A stretch of 23,224 nucleotides of DNA from Arcticibacterium sp047623945. GTDB taxonomy: Bacteria > Bacteroidota > Bacteroidia > Cytophagales > Spirosomataceae. Of the stretch, positions 1-8,102 are shown in pieces. The stretch is from positions 1 to 23,224 of the forward strand of contig JBLHOT010000057.1 of the NCBI GenBank assembly GCA_047623945.1, given 5' to 3'. Every line of letters starts with the position of its first letter. The first letter of the stretch is position 1. The translations under genes and the position numbers were made by a program. The notes beneath the pieces are model-generated. The model was given only the letters and a program-made list of their open reading frames with translations. It was not told the DNA's origin and made no database searches.

Positions 1-176
1 GTAACACAGGTTGGTTTTCTGCCTGCTTTTTTACGTTTCCCTAGTTTTTTGTAGTACTCATATTTTGTGAGTTTACAGAGCTTTAATACTATCTCTAATT
101 TCACCCCCAATCCGACAAACTTTCTGAATAAAGCTTGTTTCTCAGATAGGGGTACTCTTTCGGGCGGCCTTCCGCT
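1..176 (-). CDS. IS3-family transposase OrfB, N-terminal part, cut by window edge
   Basis: Open minus-strand frame from just after a TAA at 177-179 to the left edge. It reads ERVPLSEKQALFRKFVGLG and later LTKYEYYKKLGKRKKAGRKP, which matches the N-terminal helical region that precedes the integrase core in IS3 OrfB proteins. There is no ATG at the start, so expression would depend on frameshifting from OrfA, as is normal in this family. The frame is +1 relative to the zipper segment of OrfA, whereas IS3 elements usually use -1, so this copy may not be functional. The DDE residues lie outside the window. Confidence 0.55.
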
Positions 177-455
177 TTAGCAACTCATCTTTTAGCTTAC
201 TTTCTAACTCCTTTTCAGCTATGATTTCCTTTAAGACTTTGTTCTCCTTTTCCAGCTTCTTAATGATGGCTAAATGCTCCTTGGCAAACCATGTGTCAAT
301 CCTATTTCACCCATCTCTTCTACCTTTTTCTTCCAGTAATAGAAGGTAGCTGGATAAAGAGAATATTTCTCCAATGTGATTTTTAAGCCTTTCTCGGAGG
401 CTTCTTTTATTATGGCCAATTTCTCGGCCTTGCTGTACTTCTTTCCCATACTCAT
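142..455 (-). pseudogene. IS3-family transposase OrfA (HTH plus leucine zipper), frame broken
   Basis: OrfA binds the IS ends and partners OrfB in transposition. From the ATG at 455 the protein starts MSMGKKYSKAEKLAIIKEA and shows the Tnp_1 helix-turn-helix (EKYSLYPATFYYWKKKVEEMG), but it stops at 270 after only 61 residues. The next minus-strand frame, open across roughly 300-142, encodes the missing part: a charged coiled coil containing HLAIIKKLEKENKVLKEII, typical of the OrfA leucine zipper. A one-base indel between about 270 and 300 would join the two parts into a protein of about 100 residues, the usual OrfA length. I read this as a frameshifted OrfA; a sequencing error is the alternative. 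Confidence 0.65.
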
Positions 456-529
456 AATTACAAAAATTACTTCGTATATTGGGGGGCTGAAACATGCTGA
501 CTAATGTCACATTGTTAGGTTCCGAAAAA

Positions 530-975
530 AGTTAACGAGCAAGTAGGCTCAAATTGGAAAAACGATTTGGATTAAGATGCTAGAGTATTATTTTCAGTAA
601 ACGATGAAGAGTATATTTCTGATTACATAATTCTCATAAAAAAGTTGAATATGTATTGAATTATGGACTTCTGCTCAATACGCTTTTATGAAAAATGTAG
701 GCTATGTTAATAAAGATTATTAAAAAAAAGAAAAATTGACCCTTGTGGTTACGAGAAGGCAAAAGAAACCTTTCAAACAGAACCTTGGTTCAGTTCATTA
801 ACCAGACATATTGGTTATGAACAATTGGCAATAATACCAGAGAAAGAAAAAATACTTAAAGACGCCATTGACCTTTGTCTAAAGCGAAAGAAGAGGGAGG
901 TATTCTGCTTATGACAAAAGACTCATCAAGCTAAATAATAAACTGATAAAAGCTAGAGAAAAAAGTAATCAGTAA
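530..975 (+). pseudogene. Decayed coding sequence of unknown family
   Basis: This 600-base gap between the insertion sequence and the protease gene has no long open frame but several short, protein-like stretches. About 549-660 reads DARVLFSVNDEEYISDYI before a stop. 714-913 reads DPCGYEKAKETFQTEPWFSS then LTRHIGYEQLAIIPEKEKIL, and ends at a TGA. The adjacent frame from about 890 continues with RGRYSAYDKRLIKLNNKLIK up to a TAA at 973-975. Joining the last two by a one-base shift near 890 gives one lysine-rich C-terminal region. I do not recognise the family. Insertion of the neighbouring IS may have accompanied the decay (inference). The start and true extent are unknown. Confidence 0.4.
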
Positions 976-985
976 GATTGATTAC
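965..985. other. Small hairpin at the end of the decayed ORF
   Basis: Perfect 7-bp inverted repeat GTAATCA / TGATTAC with a 7-base loop, overlapping the TAA at 973-975. There is no T-run directly behind it, so terminator function is uncertain. Confidence 0.3.
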
Positions 986-1111
986 CGCTCAATTTACTTT
1001 TGAAATCCCGGAGGTTTCTTGATGTACTGAAACCAATCAGAAACGCGTTAGAAGTTAAAGGAAACCTAAAATAAATCATCGGTAATCATCGTCTCAAAGA
1101 AATCGAAACAA

Positions 1112-2143
1112 ATGAAACTAAACCTCCTCACACTCAAAAGCCTTTTATTCTTATCCGCCTTCATAACGTCTTGTGCCTACGAAGAGGACATTGACCCATT
1201 AGAAACTGACAATAGGTCTAGCACCCAAACATTTGGTATAAGGCATGATAAGTCACTTTCTGACTACGAAGCTGTGGGGGCAAATAATACGCCTTATAAT
1301 ACTACTGAGTACCCCGACTTTTCTTCGGTGGTTAGTTTTACCTATAGCCTTGACGGTTCTTCTAATGCTGAGTTTGTGGCTAGTGGTGTTTTGGTGGCCC
1401 CAAATTGGATTTTAACAGCCGGTCATAACTTTTTCATAAAAGATGAGCAGTCAAATTCTGCACCTTCCTCTGGAATTTCTATTAACATTGGGAACGACCC
1501 TAATAATCCAGAACAGGTTTTAACCGCCGTTCAGCTTGTGTTTCATCCAACCTGGTTTGATGAGAACGAAGTGGTGGCCAGAGGAAATGACTTCTGCCTA
1601 GTAAGGCTTTCCGCTTCGCCTTTTGGAATTAGCCCAGCACCTCTAAATCGTTCTTTGGATGAGCCAATAGGAACTACCGTATGGCACAGTGGCTTTGGGG
1701 ACTACTCCCAGCAAGCAAATCAAGATAAGGACGCCTACTCCAAGAAACATGCGATGGAGAATATTTTGGATAGAAAGGTTTCTGGAATTAGCACCAAAAA
1801 TAAGAATGGAGAAGTATACCTGGGAGGTCTTGTAGCTTTTGATTTTGATTCGCCAGATGGAACTATTAATTCTCTGGGAGATGATTTCATTTCCAGTGAC
1901 GAGCCCCTTTTCGGTCCTGGAACGAGTGACGCTACCGCTCTTGAATTAGAAGGCGGAACGGTAGAAGGTGATAGCGGTGGACCGCTTTGGGCTAGAATAA
2001 ATAACCAGTGGCAAGTCATAGGTATTCTCTCAGGCGGAGCAGATGCTCCCATTGAAGACCATAAAGATGCCAGCTATGGTGACATTAGCGTTTACACGCG
2101 TGTGTCTACTGCTATTGAGTGGATAGATTCCGTTATTAAGTAG
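1112..2143 (+). CDS. Trypsin-like (S1 family) serine protease, predicted lipoprotein
   Basis: A 343-residue chymotrypsin-fold protease. The N-terminus MKLNLLTLKSLLFLSAFITSC is a lipoprotein signal with lipobox ITSC, so the mature protein should start at Cys21 and be anchored in a membrane. The catalytic triad is complete: His105 in LTAGHN, Asp160 in GNDFCLVRL and Ser288 in GDSGGPLW. The last helix (TRVSTAIEWIDSVIK) is normal for the fold, so the C-terminus is complete. About 128 residues separate Asp from Ser, longer than in trypsin, because of an Asp/Gly/Ser-rich insertion around residues 195-275. The substrate cannot be told from the sequence. It stands alone on the plus strand and converges with ktrA. 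Chosen start: the ATG that gives the signal peptide. Confidence 0.9.
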   Translation: MKLNLLTLKSLLFLSAFITSCAYEEDIDPLETDNRSSTQTFGIRHDKSLSDYEAVGANNTPYNTTEYPDFSSVVSFTYSLDGSSNAEFVASGVLVAPNWILTAGHNFFIKDEQSNSAPSSGISINIGNDPNNPEQVLTAVQLVFHPTWFDENEVVARGNDFCLVRLSASPFGISPAPLNRSLDEPIGTTVWHSGFGDYSQQANQDKDAYSKKHAMENILDRKVSGISTKNKNGEVYLGGLVAFDFDSPDGTINSLGDDFISSDEPLFGPGTSDATALELEGGTVEGDSGGPLWARINNQWQVIGILSGGADAPIEDHKDASYGDISVYTRVSTAIEWIDSVIK

Positions 2144-2245
2144 GCTTTAGGAAGTAAGTTTACTTATAAAAAGTTCGCCAATAGCTCCAATCCCAAAGCG
2201 GAACTCAAGACCATGAACAGAGAACTAATTGCTAAAAGCGATTAA
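2144..2245 (+). other. In-frame open extension behind the protease stop codon
   Basis: After the TAG at 2141-2143 the same frame stays open for 33 codons to a TAA at 2243-2245, ending KAELKTMNRELIAKSD. It looks protein-like and could be the remnant of an older C-terminus or of another gene. No family is recognised and chance cannot be excluded. It overlaps the last bases of ktrA on the other strand. Confidence 0.2.
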
Positions 2246-2949
2246 GTCAAATCACTCCCTATCATTTTTTGAAAATCTTTCATACCACCCATCATCACTA
2301 AGATATCAGACTCGTCAAATTCATGCATGGGATCAAGAACCATGTCTACCGTGGCGTATTTGCTTATCATGCCTATGAGATTCTTTTTTGACTCAAACTT
2401 CTTAATCGCAATGAGCTTCAGGCCATAAGTGCTAAAGAAGTCAATATTACCCGAAGTTCTTCCCAAATACCTTTTAGGTACCTCTATTTCTAGAATACTA
2501 CAACTATCGCAGAGGTCAAAAGACTCTATCACGCCACTTAGCTCAAGTTGTTTGGCAAACTGCTCCGCCGCTATTTTCTCAGGATTAAAAATAGTTTCTA
2601 TGCCGATAGACTCCAACACCGTTTGATGCAGTGGATTTATAGCTCTACTTATGATAGACTTGGCATTATGTTGCTTTATTAAGGCTGTAGTTAAGATAGA
2701 GGCACCCACATCCTCGCCTATGGCCACTATCACTTGGTCCGCATCCTGAATAGGGAGTGAGTTCAAAGAGCCTGGCTTAGAAGAATCTAAACAGATGGTA
2801 TGGGTTATTTTATTTTTATACTGCTCCACTATTTCTAGGCGATTATCTACCCCAAAAACCTCATGCCCGATAGACGTGAGACGGGTAGCTAACGTAGAAC
2901 CAAAATTTCCAAGACCGATGATTATATATTTCACGTTAAATCTTATCAA
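2242..2949 (-). CDS. ktrA: KtrA/TrkA-type K+ channel regulatory subunit (RCK domains)
   Basis: Cytoplasmic nucleotide-binding ring subunit that gates a KtrB-type K+ transporter. The 235-residue protein has an N-terminal RCK_N Rossmann fold with GLGNFG at residues 12-17 and an acidic residue at the end of strand 2 (GVDNR, Asp36), which normally contacts the adenine nucleotide. A C-terminal RCK_C domain follows from about residue 150. Its length matches single-RCK KtrA (about 220 residues) rather than the doubled TrkA (about 450). Its ATG overlaps the end of ktrB by 4 bp, indicating translational coupling. A GTG seven codons in (before KYIIIG) is a possible alternative start. Confidence 0.9.
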   Translation of the reverse strand: MIRFNVKYIIIGLGNFGSTLATRLTSIGHEVFGVDNRLEIVEQYKNKITHTICLDSSKPGSLNSLPIQDADQVIVAIGEDVGASILTTALIKQHNAKSIISRAINPLHQTVLESIGIETIFNPEKIAAEQFAKQLELSGVIESFDLCDSCSILEIEVPKRYLGRTSGNIDFFSTYGLKLIAIKKFESKKNLIGMISKYATVDMVLDPMHEFDESDILVMMGGMKDFQKMIGSDLT

Positions 2950-4748
2950 ACAATTAAAACATTCTCCTTAGGATATTGATGAGCAGTGCTGTGAATTTTC
3001 TTAAACACACCAAACAATAGCGTAAACATACCTACCCTACCCAAAAACATAGTCACTATTAAAACCAATTTAGAGGCCGTGCATAGCTCAGGAGTAAGAT
3101 TCATGGATAAACCTACTGTACTGTAAGCAGAAAAGCACTCAAAGGCAATACGAGTAAGCTCAATATCTGGCTCAAAAATACTAATCAAAAATACAGAAAT
3201 CCCAATAATAAGCAGAGATAAAAAAATGACTGCAAAAGCTCTAGAAATGGAGGAAGAGGTTATCTCTCTTTTGAAAATATCTACCCGGGTTTTGCCTCTA
3301 GCCAATGAAACTATATTAGAAATGGCAATGGCAAAAGTGGTGGTTTTAATCCCTCCACCTGTGCTACTGGGTGATGAACCTATCCACATCAGTAAAAGAT
3401 ATATCAACACCGTACCCTGCATCATACCACCCATATCAATGGTATTAAACCCAGCCGTTCTGGGTGTAACCGAGCCAAAAAAGGCTTGTACAGACTTCCC
3501 GAAAACAGTTGGGTGATCAAGCAGCGAGTTATTGTATTCTGTAATAAAATAAAGTACAGTACCTACAGCCAATAAAATGCCTGTGGTGCTAAGGACAAGC
3601 CTAGAATGAACGTTGATATTTCTAGCCAAAAAGATAAACCGCTCCTTAAAAAATAGCCATCTAAAAAAACTTCTAAACCAGGCTTTGAGCGTGTCATAAA
3701 TATCTATCATCACAGGAAAGCCTAAACCACCAAAAATGACCAAGAAACATATCACAAGCTGAAAGGGATAGTTGAATCTAAAGGCATCATTAAATAGCCC
3801 TCCTGATAAGGTGCTAAAACCTGCATTGCAAAAAGCCGAAATGGAATGAAAAATAGAAAACATCCAAGACTCTCTACTTGTCGTAAAAAAGGTTTCATTA
3901 CTTACTAAATGAATAAAGAATAAGCCAATTAACTCCATAATAAAGGTATACCCCAATATCTTGAGGAGTGTACCAAATAGCGAATTTGGCTTATCGGCTT
4001 GTATGATATCTGACAAAACAAGATGATTTCTAAACGACATTCCTCCTTTAAAAAGAATGGCGAAGAAGTTTGTAAAAGTCATGAGCCCAAGCCCCCCTAT
4101 TTGTATCAAAACCAATAATACGTCTTGGCCAATTATAGAAAATGCAGTAGAAGTATCTACGACCGTCAACCCTGTTACGCAAACCGCACTTGTGGCCGTA
4201 AAAAGGGCGTCTATAAAGCTTAAGTCTTCTGTAGATACATCTGGAATAAGTAAAAGAGCCGTTCCCACAAAAATCAACATCAGAAAACTCACTACAAAAA
4301 TACTGGACGGCGTAGCCTTTTTCCCATGAAAAATGGAACCCTCCCGCATAACTCTCACCACAAAAAAGATGCTTAGAAGCATATACAAAAACCAGCTTTC
4401 ATCTAAGAGCGGGAATTTAGTTTTGAACTGTAGATATGAAAAAAGTAGTCCAGCAAAAATCAAATCGGGGAAGTAATGCCTATCAAATAGTTTGACGTTT
4501 TTCCTGATAAAATTCTCAATAATCCATTTTCCAAGATACATTAGCATGGCTATCAAGGGTAATTCCCTTAATATGACATCTACCCATTTATCTATGACCA
4601 GCTCTTTGGGAAACGCTATTTGGTATATCACCAAAGCAAAAGCTAAAAAGAGAACGAAAAAGATGGCTCTATCAAACCTTTTTAGCACAGGCTCTTTTAT
4701 GAGGATAAGCCTGTCCCAAAAATCTACTAAATAATGTTTGAGTTTCAC
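2946..4748 (-). CDS. ktrB: KtrB/TrkH-type K+ transporter, membrane subunit
   Basis: Ion-conducting subunit of a Trk/Ktr K+ uptake system in the inner membrane. All four pore-loop filter motifs are visible, each with its key glycine: VTGLT (Gly193), CNAGFST (Gly310), TAGFNT (Gly433) and STVGLS (Gly546). The conserved loop SSPSSTGGGIKTTT lies at about 459-471. At 600 residues it is about 150 longer than classic KtrB. The excess is an N-terminal extension with about four hydrophobic segments (near 29-45, 60-75, 93-108, 119-134) placed before the canonical first M1-P-M2 repeat. It is followed by ktrA with a 4-bp overlap, and starts only 32 bp after the hydroxyproline oxidoreductase gene with no terminator between, so a shared transcript is likely. 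Confidence 0.92.
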   Translation of the reverse strand: MKLKHYLVDFWDRLILIKEPVLKRFDRAIFFVLFLAFALVIYQIAFPKELVIDKWVDVILRELPLIAMLMYLGKWIIENFIRKNVKLFDRHYFPDLIFAGLLFSYLQFKTKFPLLDESWFLYMLLSIFFVVRVMREGSIFHGKKATPSSIFVVSFLMLIFVGTALLLIPDVSTEDLSFIDALFTATSAVCVTGLTVVDTSTAFSIIGQDVLLVLIQIGGLGLMTFTNFFAILFKGGMSFRNHLVLSDIIQADKPNSLFGTLLKILGYTFIMELIGLFFIHLVSNETFFTTSRESWMFSIFHSISAFCNAGFSTLSGGLFNDAFRFNYPFQLVICFLVIFGGLGFPVMIDIYDTLKAWFRSFFRWLFFKERFIFLARNINVHSRLVLSTTGILLAVGTVLYFITEYNNSLLDHPTVFGKSVQAFFGSVTPRTAGFNTIDMGGMMQGTVLIYLLLMWIGSSPSSTGGGIKTTTFAIAISNIVSLARGKTRVDIFKREITSSSISRAFAVIFLSLLIIGISVFLISIFEPDIELTRIAFECFSAYSTVGLSMNLTPELCTASKLVLIVTMFLGRVGMFTLLFGVFKKIHSTAHQYPKENVLIV

Positions 4749-4780
4749 GTAAGGAATTAATCTGTCGTCAATTTAAGAAT

Positions 4781-6040
4781 TCATTTGCCAAACCTATTGG
4801 GATTGAATAAATCATCGGCTTTTAGAGGAGCTTTGTTCTTAATAATTTCAGCCACTTTTTGACCCGTGCCAGTGCCTAAGCTAATACCCAGCATGGCGTG
4901 CCCAGTAGCAACTGTTAAATTCCTAAACGTAGCCGATCTCCCGATATACGGTAGTCCATCTGGGGAACATGGTCTTAAACCATACCAAACATCCTTTGTT
5001 TCAGGAGAAAGAATATCGCTTCCTTGGTAAAAACGTCTTCCGGCCTCTGCTATGGCCTTCACTCTTTTCCTTTCTATTTTATCATTAATGCCCGAAAACT
5101 CCATGGTACCCGCAAAACGAACAGAATCATCTTTAAAAGGTGTTACCGCCACTTTGGCTTCACACAAAATAGACGGATGGAAAATCCTTTTACCCGTGGT
5201 CTGCCGCTCCATAAAACTATACCCTTTCCCAGCCTCAATCGGCATATTGAGTTTCAAAATCTTGGCTAGGTTTCCAGACCAACTCCCGGCTGCTAAAACG
5301 AGCTCTTCTATTTCTATTTCTTCTATGCCTTGGCCTTTTTTATCAATGCTAATACTTTTAATTACACCCTCCTTAAAAGCGGCATTTGTCACAACGGCGT
5401 TATATGTAAAAGCTACGCCATTGGCTTTCAAAAAGCCTTTCAAACTACTTATCAACTTCTGAGGATTACAGTGGGCATCCTCTGGATAAAAAACACCTCC
5501 CTTTACATCAGGCTTACTTTCATATTCTAATTGATGTACGCCGCTCCTATCTAAAATAGACGCTTCCATGCCTAATTCACGAGCCTTTTTAGCTACGCCA
5601 ATTTCGTCCTGAAGAGTATGCTCCGTTTGGCAAAGCATCAGTAATCCTTTCTTTTCAAAGTCTAAATCTAAGTCCTCTATTTCCTGATAAAGAAGCTTGC
5701 TCTTCCCTATGAATTCTTGAAGAACAGGCATGGCTATATCAACCTTTTTTTGGTTTGCCGATAAGGCAAACTTCAAAGCCCAATTCAGGAAATTCAAGTC
5801 TAATCTTGGCTTTGCGTAAAAAGGACTCGTGCTATCAAACATCCATTTGAGAGCCTTTATCACCATTCCTGGAGCTGCCAGTGGCACAAAATGGCTCGGC
5901 ACTATCATTCCGGCGTTTTGAAATGAGCAGCCGCCATTACCCTCCGACTGGTCTATAAGCTCTACTTCGTAACCCTCTTTCACCAAATAGTAGGCAGAAA
6001 AAAGTCCAATAATTCCAGAACCAATGATGTGTACTTTCAT
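4781..6040 (-). CDS. FAD-dependent D-amino-acid oxidoreductase, probable cis-4-hydroxy-D-proline dehydrogenase/oxidase
   Basis: Member of the DAO (DadA-like) flavoprotein family, 419 residues. The dinucleotide-binding motif IIGSGIIGLFSA starts at residue 5, with Asp30 closing the second strand (VELIDQ). The C-terminal signature WYGLRPCSPDGLPYIG and the closing TGHAMLGISLGTGTG flavin loop are intact. From sequence alone the substrate is only 'a D-amino acid'. Its position, one base behind the 4-hydroxyproline epimerase, points to oxidation of cis-4-hydroxy-D-proline to 1-pyrroline-4-hydroxy-2-carboxylate. It looks like a single-subunit enzyme: no small iron-sulfur or ferredoxin-like partner genes are next to it. 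D-proline or another D-amino acid remains possible. Confidence 0.82.
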   Translation of the reverse strand: MKVHIIGSGIIGLFSAYYLVKEGYEVELIDQSEGNGGCSFQNAGMIVPSHFVPLAAPGMVIKALKWMFDSTSPFYAKPRLDLNFLNWALKFALSANQKKVDIAMPVLQEFIGKSKLLYQEIEDLDLDFEKKGLLMLCQTEHTLQDEIGVAKKARELGMEASILDRSGVHQLEYESKPDVKGGVFYPEDAHCNPQKLISSLKGFLKANGVAFTYNAVVTNAAFKEGVIKSISIDKKGQGIEEIEIEELVLAAGSWSGNLAKILKLNMPIEAGKGYSFMERQTTGKRIFHPSILCEAKVAVTPFKDDSVRFAGTMEFSGINDKIERKRVKAIAEAGRRFYQGSDILSPETKDVWYGLRPCSPDGLPYIGRSATFRNLTVATGHAMLGISLGTGTGQKVAEIIKNKAPLKADDLFNPNRFGK

Positions 6041-6041
6041 C

Positions 6042-7106
6042 TTAAATTACCTGAAAACCCGCAGCGTAGGGGTCATCCTTTTTATCAATACTTATTACGT
6101 TTTCACCAACAACTTTTGCCCAGCCCTCGATGGAAGGAATAATAGCGTCATAAGGCCCAACCTTAGTTTCGCCCTGTACCCTACCTGTAAATCTACTTCC
6201 AATGATACTTTCATGTATGAAGGCGTCACCTTGTTTTAATTTACCCAAGGCCACCCACTGAGCCATTCTGGCAGAAGTGCCTGTACCACATGGGGATCTA
6301 TCAATGGCCTTATCTCCATAAAAAACGGCGTTTCTAGCCGTAGATGAAGCATTCAAAGGTTTCCCTGTCCACATGATATGGCTCAGACCTCTTATATTCT
6401 CATTTTCGGGATGTATGAAATCCTGTTTTTCCCTTATCAAAGCTCTTAGGTCTCTAGCCCAAAAAATGAGTTGCTCAGCACTGTAGTTATCTAAACCAGA
6501 GAAGTTTTTCTGTGGATCCACAATGGCATAAAAATTCCCTCCGTAAGCTACATCCACATTCAGTTTACCTAAAGGTGTAAAGTCAATTTCTAACCCTTTT
6601 GCTGCCAAAAAAGAAGGTACATTGGTCAGTTTCACACTTGTAACTTTCCCCTTTTCATCTTCTAAATAGTCCACCTCTATTAAACCTGCTGGCGTCTCCA
6701 ATCTAACTTTCCCGGGAACCTTCGGTTTAATAAGTCCGTACTCAATCCCTGAGGTAATGGTCCCAATAGTGCCATGCCCACACATAGGTAAACAGCCACT
6801 GGTCTCTATGAACAAAACCCCGATGTCATTCTTAGAATCTGAAGGAGGATAAAGAATACTCCCTGACATCATATCATGGCCTCTCGGCTCAAACATCAAA
6901 CCTGTTCGAATCCAATCGTGATCTTTAAGAAAGTCCTGCCTTTTTTCTGACATGGTTCTACCTTCTAAAGCAGGGCCTCCTTTCACAACAAGACGAACAG
7001 GATTTCCGCAGGTATGAGCGTCAACACAATAAAACAAATGACCTCCAAGCCTTTTCTTTTCAAAAAAACTATCGGCTACCTCTAATTCTATTGGTGCTGT
7101 TTTCAT
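6042..7106 (-). CDS. 4-hydroxyproline 2-epimerase (proline racemase family)
   Basis: Cofactor-independent epimerase that converts trans-4-hydroxy-L-proline into cis-4-hydroxy-D-proline. The 354-residue protein has the family N-terminal motif DAHTCGNPVRLV (30-40), FEPRGHDMMSGSILYPP (72-88) and both catalytic cysteines: Cys109 in PMCGHGTIG and Cys273 in SPCGTGTSARMA. Having Cys at both sites fits epimerases or racemases and argues against the trans-3-hydroxyproline dehydratases, which carry Thr at one site. It starts one base after the deaminase stop codon and ends one base before the oxidoreductase start, so the three are almost certainly co-transcribed. Proline racemase activity is the main alternative and is disfavoured by the neighbours. 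Confidence 0.88.
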   Translation of the reverse strand: MKTAPIELEVADSFFEKKRLGGHLFYCVDAHTCGNPVRLVVKGGPALEGRTMSEKRQDFLKDHDWIRTGLMFEPRGHDMMSGSILYPPSDSKNDIGVLFIETSGCLPMCGHGTIGTITSGIEYGLIKPKVPGKVRLETPAGLIEVDYLEDEKGKVTSVKLTNVPSFLAAKGLEIDFTPLGKLNVDVAYGGNFYAIVDPQKNFSGLDNYSAEQLIFWARDLRALIREKQDFIHPENENIRGLSHIMWTGKPLNASSTARNAVFYGDKAIDRSPCGTGTSARMAQWVALGKLKQGDAFIHESIIGSRFTGRVQGETKVGPYDAIIPSIEGWAKVVGENVISIDKKDDPYAAGFQVI

Positions 7107-7107
7107 C

Positions 7108-8013
7108 CTATAGTTCTGGCAAAACTGGTCTTGAGGCCAATGCCTTTTCTATGATGTCCATAACCTCCGCCCTCTCTTCTCCAACTAACGGCAACCTAGG
7201 CTCTCTTACCCATTCTGTTCCCATATTTACTGCGTCTTCTACAAGTTTTATTTTCTGGACAAATTTATTACCGATATCCAGAGCTAATAGTGGGAAAAAC
7301 CATCTGTAAATAGCCCTTGCTTCTTCTATTCTTCCTTGCTTTGTCAATTCATAAATGACTACGGTTTCTCTAGGAAAAGCATCCACTAGACCAGAGACCC
7401 AGCCATCTGCTCCCATGATCAAACTCTCCATAGCAAGGTTATCTACTCCAGACATTATTTTAAATCGGTCTCCGAATTCATTGATAATATCCGTGGTATA
7501 CCTAATGTCACCAGTACTCTCTTTCATAGCCTCGAAATGAGCATTTTGAGCCAGGTCTTTAAACATAGGTATGCTAATAAAGTTGCCGTAGGCTATCGGA
7601 TTATTATAGGCCATTACCGGCAAATCTGTAGCATCTGCCACCTTATGCAAGTATTGCAAAGTCTCTCTATCGTCTGCTTTATATCGCATAGAAGGAAGGA
7701 GCATAAAGCCGTCAATGCCATTCTTTTCACATGATTTGGCGAAACTTACAGCCTTAGAAGTCATGCATTCCGCAATACACATTACCAGAGGCACTCTACC
7801 AGCTATAACTTCTTTAGAAGCTTCTAGCAGTGTCATTTTCTCTGAAATGGTTGTGGTACCATTTTCTCCCAATGATCCACATATAATAATGCCGTGAACA
7901 CCGGCCTCTATTTGTTTATCAATATTGGTTTTGAAAAAGTCTAAGTCTAGGCTTTGGTCTTGGTTAAAATTGGTAGTAACGGCAGGATATACGCCATTCC
8001 AGTCAGGTCTCAT
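7108..8013 (-). CDS. DapA-family lyase, probable 1-pyrroline-4-hydroxy-2-carboxylate deaminase
   Basis: A 301-residue TIM-barrel enzyme of the dihydrodipicolinate synthase/N-acetylneuraminate lyase family. The Schiff-base lysine is Lys164 in EAMKESTGD and the catalytic tyrosine is Tyr136 in VMAYNNP. The substrate-loop motif reads GSLGENGTTT (46-55) instead of the GTTGE of true DapA. Sitting first in an operon with a hydroxyproline epimerase and a D-amino-acid oxidoreductase, it most likely deaminates 1-pyrroline-4-hydroxy-2-carboxylate to alpha-ketoglutarate semialdehyde, the known job of this family in such clusters (function by context). The semialdehyde dehydrogenase needed to reach alpha-ketoglutarate is not in the window. 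The 89 bases to the divergent gene at 8103 must hold its promoter. Confidence 0.83.
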   Translation of the reverse strand: MRPDWNGVYPAVTTNFNQDQSLDLDFFKTNIDKQIEAGVHGIIICGSLGENGTTTISEKMTLLEASKEVIAGRVPLVMCIAECMTSKAVSFAKSCEKNGIDGFMLLPSMRYKADDRETLQYLHKVADATDLPVMAYNNPIAYGNFISIPMFKDLAQNAHFEAMKESTGDIRYTTDIINEFGDRFKIMSGVDNLAMESLIMGADGWVSGLVDAFPRETVVIYELTKQGRIEEARAIYRWFFPLLALDIGNKFVQKIKLVEDAVNMGTEWVREPRLPLVGEERAEVMDIIEKALASRPVLPEL

Positions 8014-8102
8014 ATCGGTTGATTTAATTTGAAGTACTTCTAGTTGGCAAATTAGAACTATTTCTTAAATCTCGTTGTCATTAGCCTACTGAATATTAAG
8101 AA

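Larger units (their letters stand above)
1..509 (-). mobile_element. IS3-family insertion sequence, partial, probably decayed
   Basis: Reading leftward, this stretch encodes a helix-turn-helix OrfA, a leucine-zipper segment and the first part of an IS3-type OrfB, the usual order for an IS3-family element. The element runs off the left edge, so its 3' part with the DDE catalytic core is not visible. A possible outer end is the minus-strand sequence starting TGACATTAGTCAGC at position 509, since IS3 ends usually begin with TG; no second terminal repeat is available to prove it. The reading frame changes twice inside the element, around 270-300 and again near 142-180. The second change lies where IS3 elements use programmed frameshifting; the first suggests an indel. 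Confidence 0.75.

Noticed and set aside
307..510. 67-codon minus-strand ORF over the IS end
   Set aside because: It reads the OrfA DNA in the wrong frame; the HTH sequence lies in the frame starting at 455.
1735..2052. 105-codon minus-strand ORF inside the protease gene
   Set aside because: Antisense to the catalytic Ser region of the protease; composition is that of a shadow frame.
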